NCBI GenBank assembly: GCA_913058145.1 | Contig: CAJXQM010000022.1 | Span: forward strand, 1 to 46,440 | Reading direction: 5' to 3' | DNA: 46,440 nucleotides | From: an uncultured Colwellia sp. | GTDB lineage: Bacteria; Pseudomonadota; Gammaproteobacteria; Enterobacterales; Alteromonadaceae | Part shown: in pieces, positions 1 through 9,207 of the stretch | Numbering within the stretch: the first letter of the stretch is position 1 | Layout of the letters: the number at the start of each line of letters is the position of its first letter | The notes under the pieces: generated by a model | Database searches by the model: none | Seen by the model: only the letters and a program-made list of their open reading frames with translations | Told to the model about the DNA's origin: nothing | Program-made: the position numbers and the translations under genes

Positions 1-191
1 ATTGCAAATATTAATATTAAATAAATCAATGCCGGTGCGATTCCTAGACGGACACTCTGTTTCTGACTTCAGTCGATTTAAAGATATATGACGTGGTTTA
101 ATGGATTCGACGTGAACGTCTCGCTAAATGCACATACCCTAAGCTGATCATTAACCCTAGACTTGCTCCAACGTAATAAAAGGAGCAACGT

Positions 192-512
192 ATGAGCCGT
201 AAAACTTTCGATAAGTGGAAAATTCTTGTAGAGCAACAAATCACCAGTGGCCTATCTGTACCGAAGTTCTGTGAACAACATCAATTAAGCGCTAAGTATT
301 TTTATGCGCGTAAAGCTATTATCGCTAAAGACAATAACCGCACTGGTTTTATACAAGCCAAAGTTGTGACCAAGCAAACCACCATCATCGCCCAGCATGT
401 TGAACACCTCATAAGACTGAATCTGCCGGTAGGAGAATTGTCATTTCCTCACGATACTTCTCCTGCATTTATAGCTGAGCTGCTCAATGGGTTAACGTAT
501 GAGAATGTTTAG
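192..512 (+). CDS. tnpA: IS66 accessory protein TnpA (helix-turn-helix)
   Basis: This small basic protein of 106 residues is the first gene of the IS66 element. The N-terminal part has the pattern W..L...Q..SGLSVPKFC followed by LSAKYFYARK, the helix-turn-helix arrangement of IS66 OrfA/TnpA proteins. It is needed with TnpB for transposition in this family, though its exact role is not established. The start at 192 is preceded by an AGGAG ribosome site at about 181. It overlaps tnpB by 14 bases, which suggests translational coupling. Confidence 0.8.
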   Translation: MSRKTFDKWKILVEQQITSGLSVPKFCEQHQLSAKYFYARKAIIAKDNNRTGFIQAKVVTKQTTIIAQHVEHLIRLNLPVGELSFPHDTSPAFIAELLNGLTYENV

Positions 513-849
513 TGGCGTACCGGAGGTTTTTCTTTACCGTGATTTTGTTGATTTTAGAAAGTCCATCAATGGTTTATCCTTGATTGTCGAACAACAAATG
601 GTTTTATCGCCGTTAACGGGCAGTGTCTTTGTTTTTTGTAATAAAGGCCGCGATAAACTCAAAGTGTTGTACTGGGATAAAACCGGGTTCGCTTTATGGT
701 ATAAACGCCTTGAAAAGGATAAATTCAAATGGCCTAAAAAACTCAACGCCACTTCACTCAATTTAACTGAGCAGCAATTACATTGGTTGTTCGATGGCTT
801 TGATGTACTTGGACATCAAGCGGTTTATTATGAATCAGTCGCCTTATAA
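499..849 (+). CDS. tnpB: IS66 accessory protein TnpB (IS66 Orf2-like)
   Basis: A 116-residue protein of the IS66 Orf2 family, recognised by the N-terminal motif VFLYRDFVDFRKSINGL and the central FCNKGRDKLKVLYWDKTGFA segment, both hallmarks of this family. It has the normal full length. The start at 499 overlaps tnpA; a second in-frame ATG at 505 is equally possible. Its biochemical function is unknown, but it is required together with TnpA and TnpC in characterised IS66 elements. Confidence 0.85.
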   Translation: MRMFSGVPEVFLYRDFVDFRKSINGLSLIVEQQMVLSPLTGSVFVFCNKGRDKLKVLYWDKTGFALWYKRLEKDKFKWPKKLNATSLNLTEQQLHWLFDGFDVLGHQAVYYESVAL

Positions 850-935
850 CTTGTGATCATAAGCAGCATTTATTGATCACCAAATAATCTTAATAAAGCC
901 AATAAGTTAGTGCGGTTTATTGATAAAATAATCCC

Positions 936-2444
936 ATGACTGATGACATTAACAACTTACCCACCGACCCCAAAGCCCTACAAGAAATGGTGCTATCTCT
1001 CCAGTCACAGGTCAAAAACCTGACCGCAGAAAAGCATCACCTCATTGAGCAGTTTCGCTTAGCTCAACAGCAACGCTTTGGTGTAAAGAGTGAAAGTCAT
1101 CCAGCGCAAGGGGATTTATTTAACGAAGCAGAAGTCACGCTTGATGTGATTGAAGAGAGCGTTGAATCTATACCAACAACAAATAAGAAAAAATCTGTTC
1201 GCAAAAAGTTACCAAAAGACCTTGAACGTGAAGTTATCATTCATGATATCAGCGATGAAGAAAAAACCTGTGATTGCTGTGGCAATCAACTACATCAAAT
1301 GGGTGAATCGCGCAGTGAAAAGCTTGAATTTATTCCCGCTACAATTAAAGTTATTGAACATGTTCGATTAAAGTACAGTTGCCGAGGGTGTGAAAAAGAA
1401 GGTATAAAGACTAAAATAAAAAGTGCTCCAGTGCCAGCAAGTCCTATACCTAAAGGTATAGCTACGCCCTCATTGTTAAGCCAAATAATCACCAGCAAAT
1501 ATCAATATGCGCTACCACTTTATCGTCAAGAAAGCCTGTTCAAACAATACGGTATTGAATTGAGCCGCAAAACGATGAGTGAATGGATGATGAAGAGCAG
1601 CGCCTTGTTTAAACCGCTTTATGATAAATTGCACGAAATTATTTTACAGCAACGTGTTATTCAAGCGGATGAAACCACGCTAAACGTGATTAATGAAGAC
1701 AAAGCTAAGTGCTATATGTGGCTCTACTGCACAGGCAGTGACACGCCCACTAAAAATGACATCCCTAATATTGTTTTGTATGACTACCAATCAGGTCGAG
1801 CAGGAAAATGTGCGGCAGATTACCTTGAAGGTTACACCGGTTATTTACAAGTTGATGGTTATGTGGGTTATGAAAAAACATCAGCAACGTTAGCGGGCTG
1901 TTGGGCGCATGCTCGTCGAAAATTTCAAGAAGCAGAAATCGCGCAACCCAAAGGTAAAACGGGTAAAGCGAATATGGCGCTTAACCACATTCAAAAATTG
2001 TATCGGTTAGAAATTGAATTAAAAGATAAAACCCCAGAAGAAAAATACAAAGGTCGCCAAGAAAAAGCCAGTCCGTTGCTCAGTCAGTTTTATCAGTGGT
2101 TAGAGCAAGCCAACGTGCCACCAAAAACCGCTTTAGGCAAAGCTATCCAGTACTGTAAAAATCAGTGGCATAAACTTAACCGATATATTGAAGATGGCGA
2201 GCTTAATATCGATAATAACCGCGCAGAACGAGCCGTGAAACCGTTTGTTATTGGGCGAAAAAACTGGTTGTTCTCAAATACAGCGAACGGTGCAAAAGCC
2301 AGCGCAATGCTTTATTCAATGATAGAAACAGCAAAGGCTAACGGCTTAATACCATTCGATTATATTAGGCATTGCCTAGAGGAACTGACCAATCTTACAC
2401 TTGATGTCGACACTTTATTACCTTGGAACGTAAAACTTAGTTAA
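936..2444 (+). CDS. tnpC: IS66 transposase TnpC
   Basis: DDE transposase of 502 residues, the catalytic protein of the IS66 element. Domains in order are an N-terminal coiled coil (about residues 12-50, with the LAQQQRFGVKSE segment), a zinc-finger-like block with two CxxC pairs (CDCCG and CRGCEKE, about residues 112-155), and the catalytic core. The core shows QADETTLNV, VDGYVGYE and the C-terminal NNRAERAVKPFVIGRKNW block. No frameshift or stop interrupts it. The right inverted repeat begins at its stop codon. Confidence 0.92.
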   Translation: MTDDINNLPTDPKALQEMVLSLQSQVKNLTAEKHHLIEQFRLAQQQRFGVKSESHPAQGDLFNEAEVTLDVIEESVESIPTTNKKKSVRKKLPKDLEREVIIHDISDEEKTCDCCGNQLHQMGESRSEKLEFIPATIKVIEHVRLKYSCRGCEKEGIKTKIKSAPVPASPIPKGIATPSLLSQIITSKYQYALPLYRQESLFKQYGIELSRKTMSEWMMKSSALFKPLYDKLHEIILQQRVIQADETTLNVINEDKAKCYMWLYCTGSDTPTKNDIPNIVLYDYQSGRAGKCAADYLEGYTGYLQVDGYVGYEKTSATLAGCWAHARRKFQEAEIAQPKGKTGKANMALNHIQKLYRLEIELKDKTPEEKYKGRQEKASPLLSQFYQWLEQANVPPKTALGKAIQYCKNQWHKLNRYIEDGELNIDNNRAERAVKPFVIGRKNWLFSNTANGAKASAMLYSMIETAKANGLIPFDYIRHCLEELTNLTLDVDTLLPWNVKLS

Positions 2445-2514
2445 GTGCTTTCCCCAGACCTTCACGATTCGACTACCCCAGATAAGACATAATAACCTTA
2501 ACTGGAGAACATGA

Positions 2515-2612
2515 ATGACAAAACGTAAAAAATACACCAAAGAGTTTAAACTTGATGCAATTTCTTTAGTCAGAGATCAAAATATTAGTGTATCTGAAGC
2601 GAGCAGAAATCA
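2515..2612 (+). pseudogene. Truncated IS3-type transposase OrfA (5' fragment only)
   Basis: An ATG after an AGGAG-like ribosome site at 2504 opens about 33 codons beginning MTKRKKYTKEFKLDAISLV and running to SVSEASRN. This matches the N-terminal helix-turn-helix of IS3-family OrfA. Homology stops abruptly at about 2612, where the sequence switches to the antisense strand of an ISAs1 transposase. The frame runs on meaninglessly to a stop at 2671-2673. It is a dead fragment left by insertion or deletion. Confidence 0.7.
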
Positions 2613-2830
2613 TGTGATGGAATTCCGTACTCAAGAGATAAGTATTGCTCAAACCAATTTCGTTTCATGTTAGCAAACTTTTCAATAGCAACCCAGCTAT
2701 CGCAGCCACAGATAACGGCGCATAAAGTAATAAAAAAGATGTCATCTAATTTATGTAATTGCTTTCTTTGAAGGGGTGGATCTGTGATATCTTTGAAATG
2801 TTCGATAAGTGTTGGCTTCTGTTTAGTCAT
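2612..2830 (-). pseudogene. Truncated ISAs1-family transposase (N-terminal fragment)
   Basis: On the minus strand from 2830, about 73 codons encode the N-terminal domain typical of ISAs1/H-repeat transposases, including HFKDITDPP, KLDDIFFITLCAVICG and GIPSHD. The family continues with a DTFGRVF-like segment, but here the sequence breaks directly after HD at the junction with the IS3-type fragment. The catalytic DDE core is absent. The probable outer end of the element is the sequence AATGCGATTGCCCTAG at 2891-2906, which resembles ISAs1-type terminal repeats. Confidence 0.75.
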
Positions 2831-2890
2831 TTTACTTGGCTTAAAGCGAAGTAATAGATCAAATCAGAGGATCTGTGTCAAGTTATTTTT

Positions 2891-2906
2891 AATGCGATTG
2901 CCCTAG
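2891..2906 (-). repeat. Probable terminal inverted repeat of the broken ISAs1 element
   Basis: The segment TTTTAATGCGATTGCCCTAG ends here. Read on the minus strand it is CTAGGGCAATCGCATTAAAA, which I recall as an ISAs1-type end. It lies about 60 bases upstream of the truncated transposase start, the expected spacing. The partner end is missing. Confidence 0.4.
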
Positions 2907-3008
2907 TTCAAGCATTAAGAAGAAAGTGTAAATAATACAAATGTTATTATAATTAACATAGAGTAATCATGCTATATTACTCGCACTTTGATCAAAATAG
3001 GATTATCG

Positions 3009-3662
3009 TTACCATTCATCCTTTTCTAAAACAATTACAATTTCAGCTGTTTTTCTAATATGAATTTCATTCGCTTTTAGTGCTGATTTAACATCTTTGT
3101 TTAAAGCGGCTTCATAAATATCAGTATGTTCGCTATGAATATTACGTTTAATATGAATAGCTTCTCTTGCTAAATGGCGATACCGTTTATGTTGGTCGTA
3201 AAGAATATGATAAAACTTTATCAAGGTTTTTGATTCACAAGCAGATAATAGTGAGTCATGAAATATTTTATTATATTTTTCTAAATCAATATTTATATCA
3301 TTATCTGTAGAATGTTCTACTTTGGATAAACGATGAAATGCACCTAAAACTTTTGATTCCCAATCATCATCTCCGTTTAAAATGCTTAGTTTAAGTACCT
3401 CGTTTTCGATGAGTACTCTGGAGTTTGTAACATCAATTAAATCTTCTTTGCTCATTTCCATTACGTTAAAGCCTTGTTGACCTTTAATAGCAACAAAACC
3501 GTCAGCACATAATCGACTTAAGGCTTCTCTAATTGGAGATGCTCCTATGTCATAGCATTTTCTTAATGGTTCTATTTTTAATTTGCTTCCAGGCAGCAAG
3601 TTACCATGAATAATGTCATTTCTAATTTTGAAATAAACAATGTCAGTTAAGGTTTTTGGCAT
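3009..3662 (-). CDS. GntR-family (FadR/FCD subgroup) transcriptional regulator
   Basis: A 217-residue regulator. The N-terminal winged helix (about residues 5-70) shows IRNDIIHGNLLPGSKLKIEPLRKCYDIGASPIREALSRL, the standard GntR signature. The C-terminal all-helical FCD effector domain (about residues 75-215) carries conserved His positions at IFHDSLLSACES, SEHTDIYEAAL and NEIHIRKTA. In many FCD proteins these bind a metal and a carboxylate effector. It is transcribed away from the envelope operon at 3862, so a role as local repressor sensing an aromatic acid or pathway intermediate is likely but inferred. It is closest in style to CsiR/LldR-type FCD proteins; the ligand cannot be told from sequence. 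Confidence 0.85.
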   Translation of the reverse strand: MPKTLTDIVYFKIRNDIIHGNLLPGSKLKIEPLRKCYDIGASPIREALSRLCADGFVAIKGQQGFNVMEMSKEDLIDVTNSRVLIENEVLKLSILNGDDDWESKVLGAFHRLSKVEHSTDNDINIDLEKYNKIFHDSLLSACESKTLIKFYHILYDQHKRYRHLAREAIHIKRNIHSEHTDIYEAALNKDVKSALKANEIHIRKTAEIVIVLEKDEW

Positions 3663-3861
3663 GTTAATTTTATATCGTCATTTTATTAGTGTGATTACTT
3701 GTAAATTATACATAAGAAAGAACAATAAACCTACTACTCATGATTATATATAATTACGGTAATAATCGAATATAAGTAATAATATATATATTATTGTTTA
3801 TGTCGATATTGTCAGGTATACTTTTTTATAAGTAAAATCGATAATTTTAAAGGGGAATACA
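3663..3861. promoter_or_regulatory. Divergent promoter region between GntR regulator and envelope operon
   Basis: A very AT-rich 199-base intergenic region. It holds two ATCGAT-type motifs facing the envelope operon: TCGATATT at 3803-3810 and TAAAATCGATA at 3833-3843. The 11-base TAAAATCGATA recurs at 10635-10645 before the second operon. No GG-N10-GC sigma-54 pattern is visible. The GntR protein is the natural candidate to bind here, but that is inference. Confidence 0.45.
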
Positions 3862-4827
3862 TTGTTCAACATTAAATATTTCGGGGTTGCCTTATCACTA
3901 ATGCTTCTACAAGCATGTGAAGCCCCGTTAAAATTAGGTGCTGTTATTGAGCAAGAAAGTAAAGCCAGTCACAGAAGTGATCGTTTTCAACAAATAAATA
4001 GCAATGATAGCTCTGTAGTGGTTGTTGGTTCTTTTGGTGTGATTTTGGTGTCAAATGATAAAGGTGATACTTGGAAAAGAACTCAGCTTTCATCACAGCC
4101 ATCCTTTATTGATATTACGCACTGTCCAGATAAAAGCTATGTGGCATTAACACTTGAAGGGGCTGTGTGGCTTTCATCAGATAATGGTAACTCTTGGCAA
4201 GAAAAGTCATTAATGTCTGAAGAAACACCTCAAGCAATAACTTGTGCACCTGATGGGAAAATATGGGTTGTGGGGAGTTTTAGTACTTTTTTATCTAGTA
4301 ATGATAAAGGAGAGTCATGGCTTAGTGTATCACTCGATGAAGATATGATTCTTTCTTATATCAAGTTTTTTAATCATTTTAATGGGATTGCAACAGGTGA
4401 GTTTGGTAGCTTACTTACAACGAATGATGGCGGTTTAACTTGGCAAACTAAAAATCCTATGCCTAATGAATTTTATCCCATAGCTTCATTATTTAGCAGT
4501 ATGAATGATGGCATTGTTGTTGGGTTAAGTGGAAAAATATTAGCAACACATAATGGCGGTAATACTTGGCAGGTAGAGCAGTCGAATACTAAAGTTCCAC
4601 TTTATGGTTTAACAAAAAACGATAGATATATTTATGCTACAGGTGCTTTAGGGAGTTTATTAGTTAAAGATTTATCTATGAGCAGCGCCGCTTGGACTCA
4701 ATTTCCGCAACAAACTCGGTCTTACCTTAGAGGTGCGCTAGCCTTTGAAAATAAGCTGATCATTGTAGGAGGGAAAGGTTTACTTAAAAATGCAGACTTA
4801 GCTAATAGTGAGGCTAAAAATGATTAA
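3862..4827 (+). CDS. YCF48-like beta-propeller lipoprotein
   Basis: A 321-residue lipoprotein of unknown molecular function. A TTG start is chosen because AAGGGG lies 8 bases upstream and the first residues form a proper lipoprotein signal with lipobox LLQA/C19. The mature part carries at least five BNR/Asp-box repeats of the form S.D.G.TW (SNDKGDTWKR, SSDNGNSWQE, SSNDKGESW, TTNDGGLTWQ, ATHNGGNTWQ). These indicate a beta-propeller like that of the photosystem II assembly factor YCF48. Its stop overlaps the start of the RND gene, so the two are translationally coupled. Such proteins often sit beside RND/MMPL permeases of this kind, where a scaffold or assembly role is plausible but unproven. 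Confidence 0.85.
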   Translation: MFNIKYFGVALSLMLLQACEAPLKLGAVIEQESKASHRSDRFQQINSNDSSVVVVGSFGVILVSNDKGDTWKRTQLSSQPSFIDITHCPDKSYVALTLEGAVWLSSDNGNSWQEKSLMSEETPQAITCAPDGKIWVVGSFSTFLSSNDKGESWLSVSLDEDMILSYIKFFNHFNGIATGEFGSLLTTNDGGLTWQTKNPMPNEFYPIASLFSSMNDGIVVGLSGKILATHNGGNTWQVEQSNTKVPLYGLTKNDRYIYATGALGSLLVKDLSMSSAAWTQFPQQTRSYLRGALAFENKLIIVGGKGLLKNADLANSEAKND

Positions 4828-7171
4828 TTTTATTAAAAAATTAAAAGAAATAGATGCGATTGTTTTTTCTTATCCAAAAGTTACCGCATCAATTATATTG
4901 GCGATTACTGTATTTTTTGCTTTCCAATTGCCTAGCGTCAGAATGGCATCAGATTTTGCAGATTTGCTCCCGCAAGAGCATGAGTATATAAAAACCCATA
5001 ATAAAATAAGTGAAACCTTTGGCGGTGCAAATAATATTATTGTTGCGATTAAAGTTAAAAAAGGAACAATATTTACTAATGATACGCTAAATAGAATTTA
5101 TAGGGTTACACAATCGATTGATGCGTTGACAGGAATAAATCATAATTTAGTGAGTAGTTTAACTCACCGTAACACACGAAAAATTTGGTTAAACGAATAC
5201 GGCACAATGAAATCTGCGCCACATTATGATCCATTAAAAAAAGGCGGATATACTGATGAAGAATTAAAAGTTTTTCAGAGTGAGGTTATTGCAAATCCAC
5301 GCGTTTATGGCTTGCTTGTTTCACCTGATTTAACTTCTGCTTTAGTCAGAGGAACCCTCAATGAAGGTGAACTTAATTACGAAGCTATTTTTAATGAATT
5401 GCAAAATATTCGAGTAGAAGAACAAACGTCTGATATAGAAATATATGCAACAGGGCAGCCTGTTTTAATTGGTTGGGTAACAAGCTATGTAGAAGAAATT
5501 GTTCAAATTTTCTTATATACCGTATTGGTACTTGTTGTTTTATTATTAAATTACTTCAGACGATTTTATGGAGTTTTATTACCCGTTATTGGCATTGTTT
5601 TAACGACAGTATGGGGGCTAGGAATGTTATCGTTACTCGATTACAACCTTGATCCTTTAATGATGGTAGTCCCATTTTTGATATCTGCTAGAGCAATGTC
5701 TCATGGTATTCAGTTAGTAGAGCGTTTTTATCAAGAGCACAGAAAAGAACACGACAAAAAAATTGCCGCAAGAAAAACCTTTGAAGGACTGTTCAGACCT
5801 GGTTCTTTAGGGGTTTTTTCTGATGCTATTGGTTTGTTATTGATTTCTTTAGGCTCTGTTCCTATAAACGATAAATTAGCTATTTACTCATCACTATGGG
5901 CCGCTAGTGTTATTGTAACCGTACTAATTTTTATTCCCGTTTTACTTGCACTCCTTCCTGAAACAAAACAAAAACCGCACAGACATAGTTTATTGCATAA
6001 AGTATTTAGTCATTTTTCTAAAGTTACTTGCACTAAAGTTGGTGCTAGAATTACATTGTCCTCAGTGGTTTTTTTATATGTTATTGGAGCATACTTTAGT
6101 TCGTGGGTACAAGTAGGTCAGTCAGAGGCTGGATCTCCATTATTGTACCCTGACCATGATTACAATGTTTCTTCTCAATCAATTAACCAACTTTTCCCCG
6201 GCTCTGAAGAGCTTTACATTATTGCTCATACAGAAGAAAAAGCAGGCTTAAAAAAACCAGAAGTGATAAAAGCATTAGCTGATTTTCAAAACCATATGTT
6301 ATTAGACCCTGAAATGGGGGGAACAAAAGGTTTACCTGATTTAGTCACGCAAGTTAATCAAATTATTCATAATACTGATCCTCGTTGGCTGGCTTTTCCA
6401 AAAGATAACTTTGAGGCTGGTGGCTTAATGTTTACTTATATGATGTCTAGCCCGATTCCGGGTGCTTTATTAGAGTTCTTAGATCCTGAAGAACAAAACG
6501 CAAATATGGTTTTTTATTATAAAGATCATAAAGGCGAAACTATTCGTAGAGCTATTCAAATGGTAAAAGACTGGTCAAGTTCACCTATTGCTCAAATTAA
6601 AGGGTTTTCATTAGAATTAGCTGGTGGTGTTATTGGGGTAACTGCTGCAGTTAACGAAGCGGCTTACGAAACTAATATTGTTGTTATTCCACTTGTTTTT
6701 TTACTTATTTTTGTTTTTGTCACCGTGTTCTATTGGTCTATTCATGCTGGCTGGCTAATGTTTGTTGCCATGTCATTCGCTACGACTTTAACTTATGCTT
6801 ATATGGGAGTAGTAGGTATGGGTATTAATGTTAATACAGTACCTATTATTGCTGTTGGGATAGGTGTTGGAATTGATTATTCAATTTATATAATGGACAG
6901 GATTAAAGAAGAATATATAACTCATAAAAACTTACAAAAAGCGATTGAAGTCGCAATAAGTACTACAGGTGTTGCCATTGGCTTTACAGCGCTTGCATTA
7001 ATTGCAGGTGTAGTGATGTGGGTATTTATTTCAACAATGCGTTTTCAAGCAGATGCCGCCTTATTGTTGATTGTAATGTTAATTTTAAATGCGCTTGCAG
7101 CAATGTTTTTGGTGCCAGCTTGGATTATGTCGTTTAAACCAAAATTTATTATAAATACTGATGTTAAATAA
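4820..7171 (+). CDS. MMPL/RND-superfamily permease
   Basis: An inner-membrane transporter of 783 residues with the duplicated RND layout: TM1 (about 20-40), a periplasmic loop, a TM cluster (about 225-380), a second periplasmic loop, and a second TM cluster (about 615-770). ATG 4820 is preferred over GTG 4808 because GTGAGG is then the ribosome site; the ATG overlaps the preceding stop. The second half has the proton-relay-like motif GIGVGIDYSIYIMDR (D686, Y687). The equivalent point of the first half reads PFLISARAMSHGIQLVER and lacks the Asp-Tyr pair, so the two halves are asymmetric. It is related to the MmpL/HpnN-type lipid transporters. It probably moves a hydrophobic aromatic or lipid-like substrate across the envelope; the direction is unknown. 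Confidence 0.88.
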   Translation: MINFIKKLKEIDAIVFSYPKVTASIILAITVFFAFQLPSVRMASDFADLLPQEHEYIKTHNKISETFGGANNIIVAIKVKKGTIFTNDTLNRIYRVTQSIDALTGINHNLVSSLTHRNTRKIWLNEYGTMKSAPHYDPLKKGGYTDEELKVFQSEVIANPRVYGLLVSPDLTSALVRGTLNEGELNYEAIFNELQNIRVEEQTSDIEIYATGQPVLIGWVTSYVEEIVQIFLYTVLVLVVLLLNYFRRFYGVLLPVIGIVLTTVWGLGMLSLLDYNLDPLMMVVPFLISARAMSHGIQLVERFYQEHRKEHDKKIAARKTFEGLFRPGSLGVFSDAIGLLLISLGSVPINDKLAIYSSLWAASVIVTVLIFIPVLLALLPETKQKPHRHSLLHKVFSHFSKVTCTKVGARITLSSVVFLYVIGAYFSSWVQVGQSEAGSPLLYPDHDYNVSSQSINQLFPGSEELYIIAHTEEKAGLKKPEVIKALADFQNHMLLDPEMGGTKGLPDLVTQVNQIIHNTDPRWLAFPKDNFEAGGLMFTYMMSSPIPGALLEFLDPEEQNANMVFYYKDHKGETIRRAIQMVKDWSSSPIAQIKGFSLELAGGVIGVTAAVNEAAYETNIVVIPLVFLLIFVFVTVFYWSIHAGWLMFVAMSFATTLTYAYMGVVGMGINVNTVPIIAVGIGVGIDYSIYIMDRIKEEYITHKNLQKAIEVAISTTGVAIGFTALALIAGVVMWVFISTMRFQADAALLLIVMLILNALAAMFLVPAWIMSFKPKFIINTDVK

Positions 7172-7227
7172 ACAGTTATTTAAATAAATATATTTATTAT
7201 AAAAAACATGAAACTAAGGGGAAAGTT

Positions 7228-9192
7228 ATGAAAGTAAGATTACATTACTTTAAAAATATTTCAGTATTTAAAAAGAAAACTGCATTACTAGGAGGGGCAT
7301 TACTTCTTGCTTCTACCTCAAGTTATGCAAATGAACCAGCAGATATCAGTGGTTTTATTGAGAATGCTACAAGCGTCAGAGAAGATAGAGGGTTATCTAA
7401 ATTTAGAAACACGCTGCAGTTAGAGTATTCGAAAAACATTGGTAATTTCGCAGGGTTTTATGATGTATCAATAAACGGTACATTTAGAGCAAGTTATGAT
7501 GGCGTTTATGATCTTAATGATGATGAATTTGGAGCAAAAGCAGGTCGTGCCATTAATATTGAAGATCAAAATTTTGGCTCTGTGCCTCATGGTCAAGGAT
7601 TAGGGTCAACCAACCCTGATTCACCCTATTTTGGTGCACCGCTTCCTCCTGGACATGTACTTGGTGTTAATATAACCAACAACCCTAATTCAGGCATGAT
7701 TGTTTTAGGTGAGAATTTACATGCGACCAATGGTGGTGTGGCTTTTGGTGTTCCAGTTAGGCCTTGTGATGTTGATTCTAGAGGGTGTATCAATGGCTAT
7801 ATGGATAAAACTGAAAACGAATTAAGGTTTTCTGAGTTCAATGATAATTTAGATTTTATTCGTGAATTATATATGGACGCTAGCATGGATTTAGATAGCG
7901 GTACCTTATTTAATTTAAAAGTTGGTAAGCAACAAATAGTATGGGGTCGTACAGATTTATTCCGAGTATTAGATATTATAAATCCGGTGGATTTTTCTCG
8001 CAATAATATTTATGACGAACTTGAAGATATTCGTATTCCGCTTTGGTCTATTGCTGCTGAGTGGCAATACGGTGCCAATGAAACGTTTGATGATATTAAC
8101 TTACAATTAGTTTGGGTGTTTGATGAATTTAGACCTAATAATCTCGGCCAAGGTGGAGAACCAAATGCGATCTTAGATGCAGGTTCTTTCTTTAGAGGTT
8201 TCAATAACTGTTGGGAAAATGGTTGTACTGTTGCTAATTTCGCAGGTGGTGCAGCTGCAACAGATTTTGGCCCAGGTCAAATAGGTATTAGACAAGCTAA
8301 TGTACCGTCATGGTCAGTTGATAACACGTCATATGGTTTTAAAATTGAAGGTGTTTATCAAGATATAGGTTTTTCGGTTAATGCTTTTAGTTATTTATCT
8401 CAGTTACCAAGTTTGCGTGGTGGCATAGAAGCAACAAATAGCTTTACTGGTGAGAAAGATGTATGGCCATATTTAATTGCCTTTGATATTGAATTTCCTC
8501 GAATTAATATGTTTGGTGGCTCACTTGATTTCTATTCAGAAAGTATAGATTCAGCTTTTAGAGTTGAGTCGGCATATACCACTGGTGAAGAGTTTGCCAA
8601 TACATTAAAACCTCGTTTGTTCTCTGAGTCAGACGTTTTTCGTTGGGTTTTAGGGGTTGATAAAAATATATTTATTCGCTCAATTAATGCGAATAAAGCT
8701 TTCTTAGTGTCATTTCAAACGTTTGGTCAACACATACTCGATCATGAACTTGAGCAGTCAATAGGTACAGATGTTGGTTTGCCAGGCTTTGGTTTTGTTG
8801 GTATGCCTGATTGGAAAGATAATTATATATCTACCTTATTATTCAAGGGTTGGTGGTTAAATGATAGTTTAAGCCCTCAAATTTTAACAGCGTATGATTG
8901 GCGTGCAAAATCAGGTGTGATTGCTCCTTCTATTGATTGGATAAAGGGTAACTTCCGTTTTACGCTGACAGCTAATATCAAGTTTGGTGATGGAGCGAAA
9001 GAATTTAGCGATTGCCGTACTTGTAATCCATTTAACCCTTTTACAGCTACACCGTTCCATACTGCTGAAGGTGGAGCTTCATTCGATGCAGGTTTAGGTG
9101 GCTTTGAACCATTAGGTCGATTTAGAGCGGGTCCAATAGGTATGGCAAATAAAGAAAGCGAACTACAAGTAACGTTCCGTTATAGTTTTTAA
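7228..9192 (+). CDS. DUF1302 outer-membrane protein (probable beta-barrel)
   Basis: A 654-residue secreted protein of the DUF1302 family. It has a long signal peptide (about residues 1-35, KKTALLGGALLLASTSSYA before NEP). The mature sequence alternates polar and hydrophobic residues as in beta strands. The last residues LQVTFRYSF end in Phe, the usual C-terminal signal for BAM-assembled barrels. The segment VGKQQIVWGRTDLFRVLDIINP is characteristic of the family. Several Cys residues in loops (CDVDSRGC, CWENGC, CRTCNPF) could form disulfides. A GGGG-containing ribosome site precedes ATG 7228. DUF1302 has no firmly assigned function; position in a catabolic island with an RND permease suggests substrate entry at the outer membrane. 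Confidence 0.85.
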   Translation: MKVRLHYFKNISVFKKKTALLGGALLLASTSSYANEPADISGFIENATSVREDRGLSKFRNTLQLEYSKNIGNFAGFYDVSINGTFRASYDGVYDLNDDEFGAKAGRAINIEDQNFGSVPHGQGLGSTNPDSPYFGAPLPPGHVLGVNITNNPNSGMIVLGENLHATNGGVAFGVPVRPCDVDSRGCINGYMDKTENELRFSEFNDNLDFIRELYMDASMDLDSGTLFNLKVGKQQIVWGRTDLFRVLDIINPVDFSRNNIYDELEDIRIPLWSIAAEWQYGANETFDDINLQLVWVFDEFRPNNLGQGGEPNAILDAGSFFRGFNNCWENGCTVANFAGGAAATDFGPGQIGIRQANVPSWSVDNTSYGFKIEGVYQDIGFSVNAFSYLSQLPSLRGGIEATNSFTGEKDVWPYLIAFDIEFPRINMFGGSLDFYSESIDSAFRVESAYTTGEEFANTLKPRLFSESDVFRWVLGVDKNIFIRSINANKAFLVSFQTFGQHILDHELEQSIGTDVGLPGFGFVGMPDWKDNYISTLLFKGWWLNDSLSPQILTAYDWRAKSGVIAPSIDWIKGNFRFTLTANIKFGDGAKEFSDCRTCNPFNPFTATPFHTAEGGASFDAGLGGFEPLGRFRAGPIGMANKESELQVTFRYSF

Positions 9193-9207
9193 TAAATAGG
9201 AGTTATT

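Larger units (their letters stand above)
105..2473 (+). mobile_element. IS66-family insertion sequence, apparently complete
   Basis: Three consecutive genes in the IS66 order (tnpA, tnpB, tnpC) are enclosed by imperfect inverted repeats. The left repeat lies at about 105-133 and the right at about 2443-2473. Reading the right end as reverse complement, both share the core TCGA, CGTGAA, GTCT and AAA.GCAC in the same order. I could not identify a convincing 8-bp target duplication, so the exact tips are uncertain. All three genes are open and of usual length, so the element could still be active. It is the left boundary of the catabolic island. Confidence 0.75.
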
